DNA of 64,000 bases, from NCBI RefSeq assembly GCF_005048155.1, contig NZ_SUMB01000002.1:682001-746000 (forward strand), read 5' to 3'. Positions 8,754 to 17,469 of this stretch are shown here, piece after piece (within the stretch, counting starts at the first letter, position 1; the number at the start of each line of letters is the position of its first letter). A program made the position numbers and the translations under genes. The notes beneath the pieces are model-generated. The model searched no databases and was not told where the DNA came from. It saw nothing but the letters and a program-made list of their open reading frames with translations. This stretch comes from Streptomyces piniterrae (GTDB taxonomy: Bacteria; Actinomycetota; Actinomycetes; Streptomycetales; Streptomycetaceae).

Positions 8754-9195
8754 CCAGGCCTCCTTGCGATGTGCTTCTGAGCGGTGACCGAGGTGTGGTT
8801 GCCGACCGCCGACGACGGGGGAGTGACGCATGCGAAGTTCGCCGCAAATGCGAGCGAATAGATCACGCCACATGCCCGACCGGCCGCGAACATTACCGCT
8901 TGTGCATGCGCATGCAACACATGACCAGCAACGGTCCAGTGGTATTCAACTCTTTGTCACCTTTGGCCCATTGCCCCCATTGGATGTGCCATGCCGGCAT
9001 TGGGGCGGTGTCCGTGGGGGAGCGGGGTGGTGTCCATAGGGGAGTGGGGCGCAGGTGGCTTGTTCCTCACCCCGGTTCGGCGCCGGAGACGTACGCGGTC
9101 CCTTCCGGAGGCCGATGCTCCGCTCCGCCTCGGCACCCGTAACCTGTCTCCCCCACCCCAACCCGTAATCCTCAACCTGCCCTGCGAGGAGACCC
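8754..9195. other. Divergent intergenic region cvnA / orphan SBP
   Basis: No gene seen. It holds the cvnA promoter on the minus strand and the SBP promoter on the plus strand, but I could not assign -10/-35 boxes with confidence. A 21-bp direct repeat (GGTGTCCGTGGGGGAGCGGGG and GGTGTCCATAGGGGAGTGGGG) lies near 9008-9050. AGGAG lies upstream of the SBP start. Confidence 0.5.
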
Positions 9196-10332
9196 GTGCA
9201 TCCCAACCGCAAGGCGGTCGCGACAACCGCCGCACTCCTGCTCATGGCCACCGCCGCCTGTGAACCCGGCGCCGGCTCCACCGCATCCCACACCAGCTCG
9301 TCCAAGCCCGGATGCCCCACCGTCCTCGCCAGGGCCAAGCACGCCGTCAAGAAAGCCGAGGAGGCCAACGCCCCCTGGAAGGGCCCCACGACCGGGCCCC
9401 AGGCCGTCCACGGCAAGTCCGTCGTCTTCATCGCCCAGACCCTGACCAACCCCGGTGTCGCCGGCGTCGCCCAAGGCGTCCAGGAAGCCGCCAAGATCGT
9501 CGGATGGCACGCCCGCACCATCAACGGCCAGGGCACGCCCAGGGGCATCCGGGCCGCGTTCAAGCAGGCCATCGGCCTCAAGCCGGACGGCATCGTCATC
9601 GGTGGCTTCGATCCCGAGATGGCCGCCGAGGAAGTCAAAAAGGCCAACAAGGCCGGGATTCCACTGATCGGCTGGCACGCCACCGCAGCTCCCGGCCCCA
9701 GTGAAGATCCGCGACTCGTCAGCAACATCACCTCCCGCGTCGAGGACGTCGCGAAGATCAGCGCCGACTGGATCATCGCCCGGTCCAACGGCCGCGCGGG
9801 CGTCGTCCTGTTCACCGACGCCTCGATACCCTTCGCGAAGCGCAAGTCCGATCTGATCAAGAAGGAACTCGCCACCTGCTCCGGCACCAAGCTGCTGAGC
9901 TACACCAACATCCCCATCCCTCAAGCCAGCAGCCGCTCCCTCAAGGAAGTCCGCTCGCTGCTCTCCCGTTTCGGCCGCAAGTGGACCTATTCCGCCGCCA
10001 TCAACGACCTGTACTTCCGCGCCGCCGCCCCCGCCCTGGGCGCCGCGGGCAAGGACGGCGCCGGCGCCCCGTTCAACATCGGTGCCGGTGACGGCGACCC
10101 GTCCGCCTTCCAGCGGGTCAACGGCAAGGAGTTCCAGGCCGCCACCGTGCCCGAGCCGCTGTCCGAACAGGGCTGGCAGATCGTCGACGAGTTCAACCGC
10201 GCCTTCGCCGGCGCCCCGGACAGCGGATACGTCGCCCCGGTCCACATCGCCACCGCCGCCAACAGCGGTGGTGCGGTGTCCTGGGACTCCGAGGGCTACC
10301 GCCAGGCCTACCGCAGGATCTGGGGCGACTGA
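9196..10332 (+). CDS. Orphan sugar-type ABC substrate-binding lipoprotein
   Basis: 378 residues. The N-terminal signal peptide ends in a lipobox (MATAAC, Cys22), so it should be a membrane-anchored lipoprotein. The mature part fits the periplasmic-binding-protein type I fold (Peripla_BP_4): KSVVFIAQTLTNPGVAGVAQGVQEAA as strand 1/helix 1, then PDGIVIGGFDPEMAAEEVKKANKAGIPLIGWH. No permease or ATPase gene is adjacent; the flanks are a conservon and the debris of a response regulator. It may work with a transporter elsewhere or as a sensor partner. Ligand unknown. Confidence 0.85.
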   Translation: MHPNRKAVATTAALLLMATAACEPGAGSTASHTSSSKPGCPTVLARAKHAVKKAEEANAPWKGPTTGPQAVHGKSVVFIAQTLTNPGVAGVAQGVQEAAKIVGWHARTINGQGTPRGIRAAFKQAIGLKPDGIVIGGFDPEMAAEEVKKANKAGIPLIGWHATAAPGPSEDPRLVSNITSRVEDVAKISADWIIARSNGRAGVVLFTDASIPFAKRKSDLIKKELATCSGTKLLSYTNIPIPQASSRSLKEVRSLLSRFGRKWTYSAAINDLYFRAAAPALGAAGKDGAGAPFNIGAGDGDPSAFQRVNGKEFQAATVPEPLSEQGWQIVDEFNRAFAGAPDSGYVAPVHIATAANSGGAVSWDSEGYRQAYRRIWGD

Positions 10333-10353
10333 CGTCATGAGGGTGCGCTGCGG

Positions 10354-10446
10354 TCAACCGGTAATGCTGTCCAGGTAGCTGAGGACTGCCAGGACCCGAC
10401 GGTGCCCGCCGTCGGCGACCGGCAGTCCCAGCTTCACGAAGATGCC
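10354..10446 (-). pseudogene. Remnant: C-terminal end of a LuxR/NarL-type response regulator
   Basis: The last 30 codons before the stop at 10354 read GIFVKLGLPVADGGHRRVL followed by AVLSYLD. This is the recognisable end of a NarL/LuxR-type response regulator (recognition-helix end, then the HRRVLAVL tail). Upstream of it the frame runs into the permease gene and no longer resembles a regulator. Only the 3' fragment survives. Confidence 0.65.
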
Positions 10447-10469
10447 TCGGGATCCTGCTCTCCGGACCC

Positions 10470-11897
10470 TTACGCGGTTTTTGCGGCCCGCCGGTCGCGG
10501 CGCTGCTTGAGATGGCCTGCGGCGGCCAGCGCCGTCACCACGGCGGCCGTGCCGGCGAGTTGGTGACGGCCGTCGGGGCCGGCGGCCATGACGGCGAACA
10601 CGCCGAGGATGGCGGTGAACGCGAGCCAGGTCAGGTAGGGGAACCCCCACATCCGCACCGAGAGCAGTTCGGGTGCCTCGCGCTCCAAACGGCGGCGCAT
10701 CCTCAGCTGGGTGAGGCAGACGATGGACCAGACGACCAACACCGAGCAGCCGGCGATGTTCAGCAGCCAGGCGAACACGGTGGTCGGCCACACGATCCCG
10801 GCGACCACGGCCGCGAAGCCGAACACGCAGGACGCCAGCACCGCCGCCGCCGGCACGCCCCTGGTGACCCTGCCCAGAATACGAGGGCCCTGGCCCCGGT
10901 TGACGAGCGAGTACGCCATGCGCGACGAGCCGTAGATATTGGCGTTCATCGCGGAGAGCAGTGCCACCAGCACCACGATCTGCATGATCGTGCCGGCTGC
11001 CGGGATGCCGAGCCGGTCGAGCACGGCGACGTACGGGCCGTCCGTGGCGACCTTCGGGTTGTTCCACGGCACCAGGGTGACGACCACGGTCATGGAGCCG
11101 ATGTAGAAAACGGCGATACGCCATACGGCGGTTCGCACGGCGCGGGCCACGTTCCGGCTCGGCTGGTCGGACTCCGCCGCCGCGATGGTGACGGTCTCCA
11201 GACCGGCGAACCCGGAGATGGTGGTCAGCAGCCCCGCGGCGAGACCGGCGGCGCCGGTCGGGAAGAAGCCGCCGTGGCCGGTGAGATGACTCGTACCGGG
11301 CGCGTTGCCGAACACCCCGAGAATGCCGAGCACACCGAGCACCAGAAAGGCGACGATCGTGGTGACCTTGATGGCGGCGAACCAGAACTCGAACTCGCCG
11401 AAGTTCTTGACCGCGGTCAGATTGCTGGCGCAGAAGAACGCCATGAAGATGGCCACCCAGCCGTAGGCGGGGATGAACGACACCCAGGTGTGCATGATCG
11501 CGCCCGCCGCGGTCGCCTCGGCGGCCACACCGGCGCAGAGCATCAGCCAGTACATCCAGCCCGAGGTCGCCCCTGCCCAGGAGCCGAGTTCCTCCTCCGC
11601 ATGCACCGAGAACGAACCGGTGGAGGGCCGGGCGGCGGACATCTCACCGAGCATCCGCATGATCAGCATGACCAGCGCGCCGGCACCCACGAAGAGGAGG
11701 ACGATGGCCGGCCCGGCCGCCGCGATGCCGGCTCCGGAGCCGACGAAGAGGCCCGCGCCGATGACGCCGCCGAGCGCGATCATCGACAGATGGCGCTGCT
11801 TGAGGCCGTGCGACAACACGGACTCGTCGTGCTGCACGGCCTGCGAGGGGGCGTGGGGTGACCGGGTCTGAGGTGACCCGGTGGTTGTCCGACTCAT
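10470..11897 (-). CDS. Amino acid permease, AAT/GabP type
   Basis: 475 residues with 12 predicted helices. The first, MIALGGVIGAGLFVGSGAGI, carries the APC consensus GGxIGAGLFxGSG, and TISGFAGLETVTIAAAES is the family helix 6 region. Closest in pattern to GABA/aromatic amino acid permeases (AAT family), which are proton symporters in the cytoplasmic membrane. Substrate cannot be assigned. No strong ribosome site is seen before the ATG at 11897. It appears monocistronic, with a second unrelated APC permease 166 bp upstream in the same direction. Confidence 0.9.
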   Translation of the reverse strand: MSRTTTGSPQTRSPHAPSQAVQHDESVLSHGLKQRHLSMIALGGVIGAGLFVGSGAGIAAAGPAIVLLFVGAGALVMLIMRMLGEMSAARPSTGSFSVHAEEELGSWAGATSGWMYWLMLCAGVAAEATAAGAIMHTWVSFIPAYGWVAIFMAFFCASNLTAVKNFGEFEFWFAAIKVTTIVAFLVLGVLGILGVFGNAPGTSHLTGHGGFFPTGAAGLAAGLLTTISGFAGLETVTIAAAESDQPSRNVARAVRTAVWRIAVFYIGSMTVVVTLVPWNNPKVATDGPYVAVLDRLGIPAAGTIMQIVVLVALLSAMNANIYGSSRMAYSLVNRGQGPRILGRVTRGVPAAAVLASCVFGFAAVVAGIVWPTTVFAWLLNIAGCSVLVVWSIVCLTQLRMRRRLEREAPELLSVRMWGFPYLTWLAFTAILGVFAVMAAGPDGRHQLAGTAAVVTALAAAGHLKQRRDRRAAKTA

Positions 11898-12063
11898 GGT
11901 CGTGCCTGTTCATTTGAGACGTTCGTAAGCCGCACGAGTCTGCGGGGAGGTGTGGCCCGTATGGCGTTAACGCCCGCTATTCGGACGAACCGTTCACACA
12001 TGGTGAAGGAGCTGACACGTATGGAGATGTCAGATCTGAGGGGGAGTCAGCGCCGCCGTCGGA

Positions 12064-13500
12064 TCAGTCCGCTTCGGCCTGGGCTTCGACGTCCTCGACG
12101 CCCCTGGGGCGTCCGGCGCGGGCCCATCGGACGTAGAGGGCTCCGGCGATGAGCAGGGTGGCGGCGAGGGAGAGCATCGGCCAGCCGCGCAGCAGGTTCA
12201 CGACGAGGGTGAACGCGACCGCGGCCGCGGCGAGGGCGTTGACCCAGGCCAGGGCCGGTTTCTTTTCCGTGCGGGCGAAGCGGGCCATCGCCACCAGGCC
12301 GACCAGGAAGCTGACGAAGACGGCGACCGCGTAGAACAGCACCAGTTCCTGCTCCTGACCCGCCGCGGCCATGATGATCACGCCGGCGGCGAGCAGGTAG
12401 ACGACGACGGACCAGTACGGGGTGTGGTGCCGGTTCGTACGGCCCAGGACCGGCGGCAGTACCCCGGGCGCACCGGCCGTACCGGCCAGGGCCTTGAGCA
12501 GACCGGGGCCCGCCTGGAACGAGGAACTGGCGGCGGCGAGCAGCAGCAGGGAGCTGGTCAGCTGGAACGCCCCGTAAAGCCAGCCGGGTCCGGCGGCGGA
12601 GCGTGCGATGTCGGAGATCTGGGTGGATTCGGCGACCGGGATGCCGATGTGCAGACGCAGCGCGAGGACGGTGAGCGCGATCGTCAGCCCGCCGACGATG
12701 ACCAGGAGCAGGGCGAGGGTGCCGCGGCCGAACCGGCGGCGCCGGGCGTCGTCGAGCTGGCCGAGCTGGGCGATGGCGGTGGAGGGCGCTTCGACGCCGG
12801 TGGCCAGGGCCATCGCGACGGGGAAGGCGAGGACGACGGCCAGCGCGGCAGGCCGGCCCGCATCGGTACCGGCCGGGGCGTGGCCGATCTCGTGCGGACC
12901 GACGAAGCCGAGGACCAGGACGGCGACGGAGACCGCCACGAACAGCAGGGTCATCGCAGCGAACAGCAGACGACCGCCGTGCCCGAACCAGGTCAGCCCG
13001 CCGACCAGCACCAGCAACACCAGCGCCAGCGGGACACGGGCACCCGCGAGTGCGGGAAAGAGCGCGATCGCCGCACTGGCCGCGGCCGAGATCGAAATAC
13101 CGATGGTCAGCACGAAGTCGACCACCAGCGCGCCGATCGGCAGGAAGGTCCACCGTGGCCCGAAGGCCCGCCCGGCCGCGGCGGCCGCGCCGCCACCCTT
13201 GGGGAAGCGGCGTACCAGCTGCCAGTAGTTGGCGGTCACCACTACGACCAGGCCGACCACCAGGGATATGGTGGGCAGCAGCAGCGCCAGGTCACCGTGG
13301 AGCGCGCGCAGGGCGGCCTCGATGGCGTACGCGACGGAGGAGACCGGATCCGCGATCACCGCGAACGCGAAGGCGATGAAGAGCACGGAGGTGCGCGGCC
13401 CGCGGCGGGACCGCACGGGCGGGGTGGCCGCGGCCACATCGGCCTGGGGGAGAGTCATACCAGGAAGGCCTTTCACGGCGGACGACGAGGACGAAGTCAC
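12064..13500 (-). CDS. APC-superfamily permease
   Basis: 478 residues, about 12 helices. FAFAVIADPVSSVAYAIEAALRAL (helix 1 region) and the broken helix near TGVEAPSTAIAQL fit the APC superfamily, in a subgroup distinct from the permease downstream. Start choice is uncertain: GTG at 13500, GTG at 13476 and ATG at 13458 are all in frame and none has a good ribosome site. MTLPQADVA at 13458 would give the more usual family N-terminus. Substrate unknown. Confidence 0.83.
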   Translation of the reverse strand: MTSSSSSAVKGLPGMTLPQADVAAATPPVRSRRGPRTSVLFIAFAFAVIADPVSSVAYAIEAALRALHGDLALLLPTISLVVGLVVVVTANYWQLVRRFPKGGGAAAAAGRAFGPRWTFLPIGALVVDFVLTIGISISAAASAAIALFPALAGARVPLALVLLVLVGGLTWFGHGGRLLFAAMTLLFVAVSVAVLVLGFVGPHEIGHAPAGTDAGRPAALAVVLAFPVAMALATGVEAPSTAIAQLGQLDDARRRRFGRGTLALLLVIVGGLTIALTVLALRLHIGIPVAESTQISDIARSAAGPGWLYGAFQLTSSLLLLAAASSSFQAGPGLLKALAGTAGAPGVLPPVLGRTNRHHTPYWSVVVYLLAAGVIIMAAAGQEQELVLFYAVAVFVSFLVGLVAMARFARTEKKPALAWVNALAAAAVAFTLVVNLLRGWPMLSLAATLLIAGALYVRWARAGRPRGVEDVEAQAEAD

Positions 13501-13556
13501 TTCGTGCCGACCAGACTTCCCGGCTCACCTGGTGTCAACGATACGTCAGCGGATCG

Positions 13557-13891
13557 CTATGAATGCGCTGAGGAAGCGTCAAGATCGAGGGGGGAAACGG
13601 GCGGCTCCGCCGCAGGCAGGCGGGCCCAGTGGGTGGTGAGGTCCCCGTGGCTGCGGGTGCCGTGCGCGGTGGCCAGAGTGTGGACGATATCCATGCCGCG
13701 GCCACGCTCGTCCCGGTCGCACGAGGCCGCCCACGCCCCCTTCAGCGTGGCACCGAGGCGGCCGCGTCCTCGGCGAGCTGCCAGCAGTGCAGCAAGGACC
13801 CGACGATCTGGCGGGCGTGCCGGACCGCCTCCGGACGGTGCGCGAGCCGACACGACGTGTGGTGGGGGAGAGACGGGTGCGGGATTTCCAT
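13557..13891 (-). pseudogene. Broken ATP-binding (anti-sigma-like HATPase) regulator
   Basis: Two pieces of one family lie in different frames. The N-terminal piece starts at 13891 (MEIPHPSLPHHTSC) and includes RPEAVRHARQIVGSLLHCW and QLAEDAAASVP, the usual start of Streptomyces RsbW-like ATP-binding proteins. After about 13745 the frame changes and the protein resumes with CDRDERGRGMDIVHTLA and HWARLPAAEPPV, the usual C-terminal G2 box and end. The central HATPase segment (N-box) is missing, so there has been a deletion with frameshift. Not expected to be functional. Confidence 0.65.
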
Positions 13892-14034
13892 GATCGTCTG
13901 CCGAGGGTGGGGGCGCGGGTGAGCGAACACATCCAGCCTGCACAGCGCCGCCCGACGACACAGGCGGGGATATACGCGGACCACTACCCGGATCCTCGCT
14001 ACCTGCCCCCGACCGGACGAGTGGTCGGTGCCTC

Positions 14035-15993
14035 ATGGGTATCCCGCGAGCGCGTATCCGTACGGGTAGTTCTCCCCTCACAGGATTCGGGCCCGGCACG
14101 CATGATCGCGGACATCGCCGCCGGTGCCGCCGAGCGCATCGGGCTCACGACGCCGGCCACCCGCCCAACCGAGGGGGAATCATCAACGCGCCCGATCTGC
14201 CCGACGGATCCTGCTCGCCCTACCGGGCTGCCCGGCTGCTGCACGACCAGGACGGTCCGCTGGAGGAGGTCGCCGGGCATCTGCTCGCCGCCGAGCCCGC
14301 CGGCAGGGCATGGGTCGCCGGCGCATTGCGTGCCGCCGCACGCCTGGCCACCGCGGATGGTGACACCGAGACGGCCGTGACGTACCTACGGCGCGCGGTG
14401 CGCGAACTGCCCGCGGCAGGGCGGGGCGCGCTGCTGGCCGAACTCGGACGGACCGAGGCACCGGCCCACCCGGCAGCAGCGGTCCGCCACTTGTACGCCT
14501 CGCTGGACGAGCTCACCACCCCGTCGGCCCGCCTGGAAGTCGTGCCCGTACTCGCCGACGCGCTGGCACGAGGACAGCGCGGCTGCCAGGCAGGCGAGCT
14601 CCTCGAACGCGAGGCCCGGCTGCTGGACGCAGCCGATCCACCGCGCGGCGGCGCCGCGTTCGGCCTGCGGCTACGGCGTGCGCTGATCGAACTGAACGAT
14701 CTGAACAAGCGGCCGTGGCCGACCGAGAGGCTGACCGAGCTGACGCCCGACGGCGATCACGACGGTGCGGGCGACCGCGCATGCGAACGGGCGGTGCAGG
14801 CGCTGCGGGCGGCTCTGGCGGTCGGCCGTCCCGCCGACGCGGCCACCGTCGCCAGGTGCGCTCGGGACGCGCTGGACGCGCTGGACGCCGCACAGCCGCA
14901 CGACGACGCCTTCACGGCCGCGACCGGCCTGGCCGCCCTGGCCCTGGTCTGGTGCGACCGGCCGGCGGAGACGACGGACTTCCTCGACCGCCTGTCGGAA
15001 CAGAGCCAATGGCACGACTGCGCTCCGGCGCAGAGGCTGCTCGCGATGGGCCGGTGCGAGGTGGCCTACCGGACCGGACGCCTTGCTGCCGCCCTCGACG
15101 CGGGACGCCGCTGGCTCTACCTGACCTCGGCCGTCCGCGGAGACGCCATGGTGCCCCTCGCGGCCGCCGGTGTCGTGCGGGTACTGCTGGAGACGGGCCG
15201 GCACACGGAGGCCGAGACGCTGCTCCTCGATGCCGACCCCAAGCGGTACGGCGGCGTGTGGCAGTGGGCGCACCTGCTGGAGGCGCGTGCGCGGCTGCGT
15301 CAGGCGCACGGTGACCACCAGCGGGCTCTGGAGGACCTGCTGGAGTGCGGGCGTCGTCAGATCGCCTGGCAACGCGACAACCCCGCCATCCTCCCGTGGA
15401 GATCCCTCGCCGCCCTCGCCCACCTCGCACTGGGCCGCCCAGGGCAGGCCGCACGCCTGGCGCACCAGGAACTGGAGCAGGCCCAGGACTGGGGCACACC
15501 GCGCACCCTCGGCATCTGCCTGCGCGCCGTCGGCATGACGACGCGCGGCCGGGCCGGCCTGAAGCCGCTGGAGGAATCCGTCGGCCTGCTCGAAGAAGCC
15601 GGCGCCACCCTCGAACAGGCACGATCGCTCGTCGAGTACGGGACGTTGCGCTTCGAGGCCGGGCACGCCCGGCTGGCCCGTGAGGTGGCCCTGCGCGGGC
15701 TGGTCCTCGCCCGGCAGTGCGGGGCCGTCGGCCTCGCCGACCTGGCCCGTGACCGACTGCGTGCCTTCGGCGCACGGCCCCGCAGAGCACATCTGGTCGG
15801 CGTGGCGGCGTTGACCGACGGCGAACGCCGTGTCGCCGTGCTCGCCGCCCGGGGGCTGACCAACCGGGAGATCGCCGAGACCCTGTTCGTCACCCGGCGG
15901 ACCGTCGAGAACCATTTGACCAGTGCCTTCCGCAAGCTCGGTATCGGCGGCAGACGCGAGTTGGCGCCCTTGCTCGACAGCGGCGGGTCGTGA
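14035..15993 (+). CDS. LAL-type LuxR regulator lacking its ATPase domain (5' truncated)
   Basis: The C-terminal 600 residues are well preserved: YRAARLLHDQDGPLEEVAGH (the segment that normally follows the AAA+ domain of LAL regulators), a long TPR-like helical region, and a C-terminal LuxR helix-turn-helix (LTDGERRVAVLAARGLTNRE, then TRRTVENHLTSAF). The roughly 350-residue N-terminal ATPase with its Walker motifs is absent. The first 50 or so residues of the frame are low-complexity and unlike the family, and no convincing start or ribosome site exists. It follows another broken regulator, so decay of this interval is likely. It may be a pseudogene or an ATPase-less regulator. Confidence 0.6.
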   Translation: MGIPRARIRTGSSPLTGFGPGTHDRGHRRRCRRAHRAHDAGHPPNRGGIINAPDLPDGSCSPYRAARLLHDQDGPLEEVAGHLLAAEPAGRAWVAGALRAAARLATADGDTETAVTYLRRAVRELPAAGRGALLAELGRTEAPAHPAAAVRHLYASLDELTTPSARLEVVPVLADALARGQRGCQAGELLEREARLLDAADPPRGGAAFGLRLRRALIELNDLNKRPWPTERLTELTPDGDHDGAGDRACERAVQALRAALAVGRPADAATVARCARDALDALDAAQPHDDAFTAATGLAALALVWCDRPAETTDFLDRLSEQSQWHDCAPAQRLLAMGRCEVAYRTGRLAAALDAGRRWLYLTSAVRGDAMVPLAAAGVVRVLLETGRHTEAETLLLDADPKRYGGVWQWAHLLEARARLRQAHGDHQRALEDLLECGRRQIAWQRDNPAILPWRSLAALAHLALGRPGQAARLAHQELEQAQDWGTPRTLGICLRAVGMTTRGRAGLKPLEESVGLLEEAGATLEQARSLVEYGTLRFEAGHARLAREVALRGLVLARQCGAVGLADLARDRLRAFGARPRRAHLVGVAALTDGERRVAVLAARGLTNREIAETLFVTRRTVENHLTSAFRKLGIGGRRELAPLLDSGGS

Positions 15994-16036
15994 CCGGGCG
16001 GCAGATCTCCGTCGGCGGCCGGGGGCTGTCACTGCC

Positions 16037-16113
16037 GGGGTGGCGGGCCCGTTTCCGTGTCACGGGCCGTTTCTGTGGGACGGTCCGTTTCTGTGACACG
16101 GTCCCGCCACCCC
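16037..16113. repeat. Three 18-bp tandem repeats enclosed by an inverted repeat
   Basis: GGGGTGGCGGG (16037-16047) and CCCGCCACCCC (16103-16113) are perfect 11-bp inverted arms. Between them lie three 18-bp units (16046-16063, 16064-16081, 16082-16099) of the form GGnCCGTTTCtGTGnnAC. The region separates convergent genes. Confidence 0.8.
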
Positions 16114-16121
16114 GCCCGTCG

Positions 16122-16144
16122 CCGACGGCCTCAACGGCCGTCGG
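16122..16144. terminator. Hairpin terminator between convergent genes
   Basis: A perfect 9-bp stem CCGACGGCC/GGCCGTCGG around a 5-nt loop TCAAC, placed between the ends of the LAL-type gene (plus) and the four-helix membrane protein gene (minus). No U-tract, as is common in Streptomyces. Confidence 0.7.
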
Positions 16145-16163
16145 GGCAGGGCCGGTTGTCGGC

Positions 16164-16601
16164 TTACCTGGCCCGCCCCAGCCCCGCGTACTGCATCGCG
16201 CCGAACACCATCACGGCGAGGCCGATGAGGCCGACGTAGGCGTCGCCGAGGACGGTGATCGGAAACCATGCGGGCCCGGCTGCGATGATCGCTATGCAGC
16301 CCACCGCCCATATCGCGTTGAGGACGACGGCGCCGGCGGCGATCCACCGGATGACGGCTGGGCGGGTGCCCGCGTACCAAAGCCCTGCGGCATAGACCGC
16401 CAGGAACCCGCCCTGGGCCCAGTGCAGCCACGACGGCAGACCGAGCAGCGGGTCCAGCGCCCTGGCGCCCAGCAGACTGAGCGCTGCGACGAGTCCGGAG
16501 ACGGTGCCGTCCAGCTTGAGGGCGAAGCGCAGCAGCGCATCGTTGTTCGCCGCCCCCCGCGTGCCGGATCGCTTGATCACGTCAACCATCTGACGCCCCA
16601 T
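16164..16601 (-). CDS. Small four-helix membrane protein, function unknown
   Basis: 145 residues with four hydrophobic helices (SGLVAALSLLGA, GGFLAVYAAGLWY, WIAAGAVVLNAIWAVGCIAII, AYVGLIGLAVMVFGAMQY). The layout resembles small integral membrane proteins of the SPW/DoxX-like size class, but I see no diagnostic motif. Its ATG at 16601 overlaps the TGA of the upstream hydrolase by one base (TGATG), so the two are translationally coupled; a second in-frame ATG lies four codons in. It ends 20 bp from a strong hairpin. It probably works with, or is at least expressed with, the hydrolase. Confidence 0.75.
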   Translation of the reverse strand: MGRQMVDVIKRSGTRGAANNDALLRFALKLDGTVSGLVAALSLLGARALDPLLGLPSWLHWAQGGFLAVYAAGLWYAGTRPAVIRWIAAGAVVLNAIWAVGCIAIIAAGPAWFPITVLGDAYVGLIGLAVMVFGAMQYAGLGRAR

Positions 16602-17287
16602 CAGGCCGTGCTGACCGCGGCGCGGGTGATGAGGTCGGCGACCTCCCGCGCACGGGAATGCGGCGCGGAGTGGCTGGCCGGCACCGACGTGGTCACCGCC
16701 CCCATCCGCTCGGCCATGAAGCGCTGGGCCACCGGCGGCAGGGCACGGTCCTGCTCGGCCACCTGGTACCAGGAGCGGATCGAGCGCCATGCCGGCTCGC
16801 CGGAGGAAGTCTCCAGACACGTCAGAGCGGAGGGCTTCTGCACCGCCGCCAGCACCTCGGCGCGCACCGCCGGCAGGTCGGCAGCCCACACCTCCCGGTA
16901 GCGGTCCGGATCCAGCCCGCAGAGCCCGTCCTCGTACGGCTGGACCGCCTCGCCCACCGTGGCCCCGAAGTTCTGCAGGATCTGGAAGCTGCTCTCGCCC
17001 TTGTCCGGAGCGAAAGCCGCCACATACACCAGCGCCGACACGTTGGACGCCGCCACCGCGGCGTTGGTGATCACCGTGCCGCCGTACGACCAGCCGGCCA
17101 GGACGACAGGACCCGACATCCGCTCCAGCACCCGCCGGGTCGCCACCACGTCGTCCTCCAGGGAGGTCAGCGGCAACTGCACCGCCACCACCCGGTGCCC
17201 GGCGTCGTGCAGGAACGGGATGACCTCGCTCCAGCTGGATCCGTCGGACCACAACCCATGTACCAGCACCACATCTGCCACGGTCAT
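16601..17287 (-). CDS. Alpha/beta-hydrolase
   Basis: 228 residues. VLVHGLWSDGSSWSEVIPFL holds the oxyanion HG motif, GWSYGGTV is the nucleophile elbow (Ser at about 67), and VTTSVPASHSAPHSRAREVA provides the C-terminal catalytic His. This is the EstC/salicylate-esterase-like group of small hydrolases. The ATG at 17287 is chosen because AGAGGA lies about 5 nt upstream; the frame continues upstream without coding character. It is first in a coupled pair with a membrane protein, and divergent from an NB-ARC/LuxR regulator that may control it. Confidence 0.85.
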   Translation of the reverse strand: MTVADVVLVHGLWSDGSSWSEVIPFLHDAGHRVVAVQLPLTSLEDDVVATRRVLERMSGPVVLAGWSYGGTVITNAAVAASNVSALVYVAAFAPDKGESSFQILQNFGATVGEAVQPYEDGLCGLDPDRYREVWAADLPAVRAEVLAAVQKPSALTCLETSSGEPAWRSIRSWYQVAEQDRALPPVAQRFMAERMGAVTTSVPASHSAPHSRAREVADLITRAAVSTA

Positions 17288-17469
17288 CGATTCCTCTGTT
17301 CGTCTACGGACGGCCCCCGTCACCCGGCGGGAGAGGGGGCTTCTCACGAGGAACAAGACTGCCGAGACCAACGCCCCCGTGGATCACGGAAACACCGTGA
17401 GAATTGGCCTCCCCGTGGGCCGGTCGGCGGGAGATTGCCTGGTCCGCGGCGGACGTCTACGGTGTGGGC

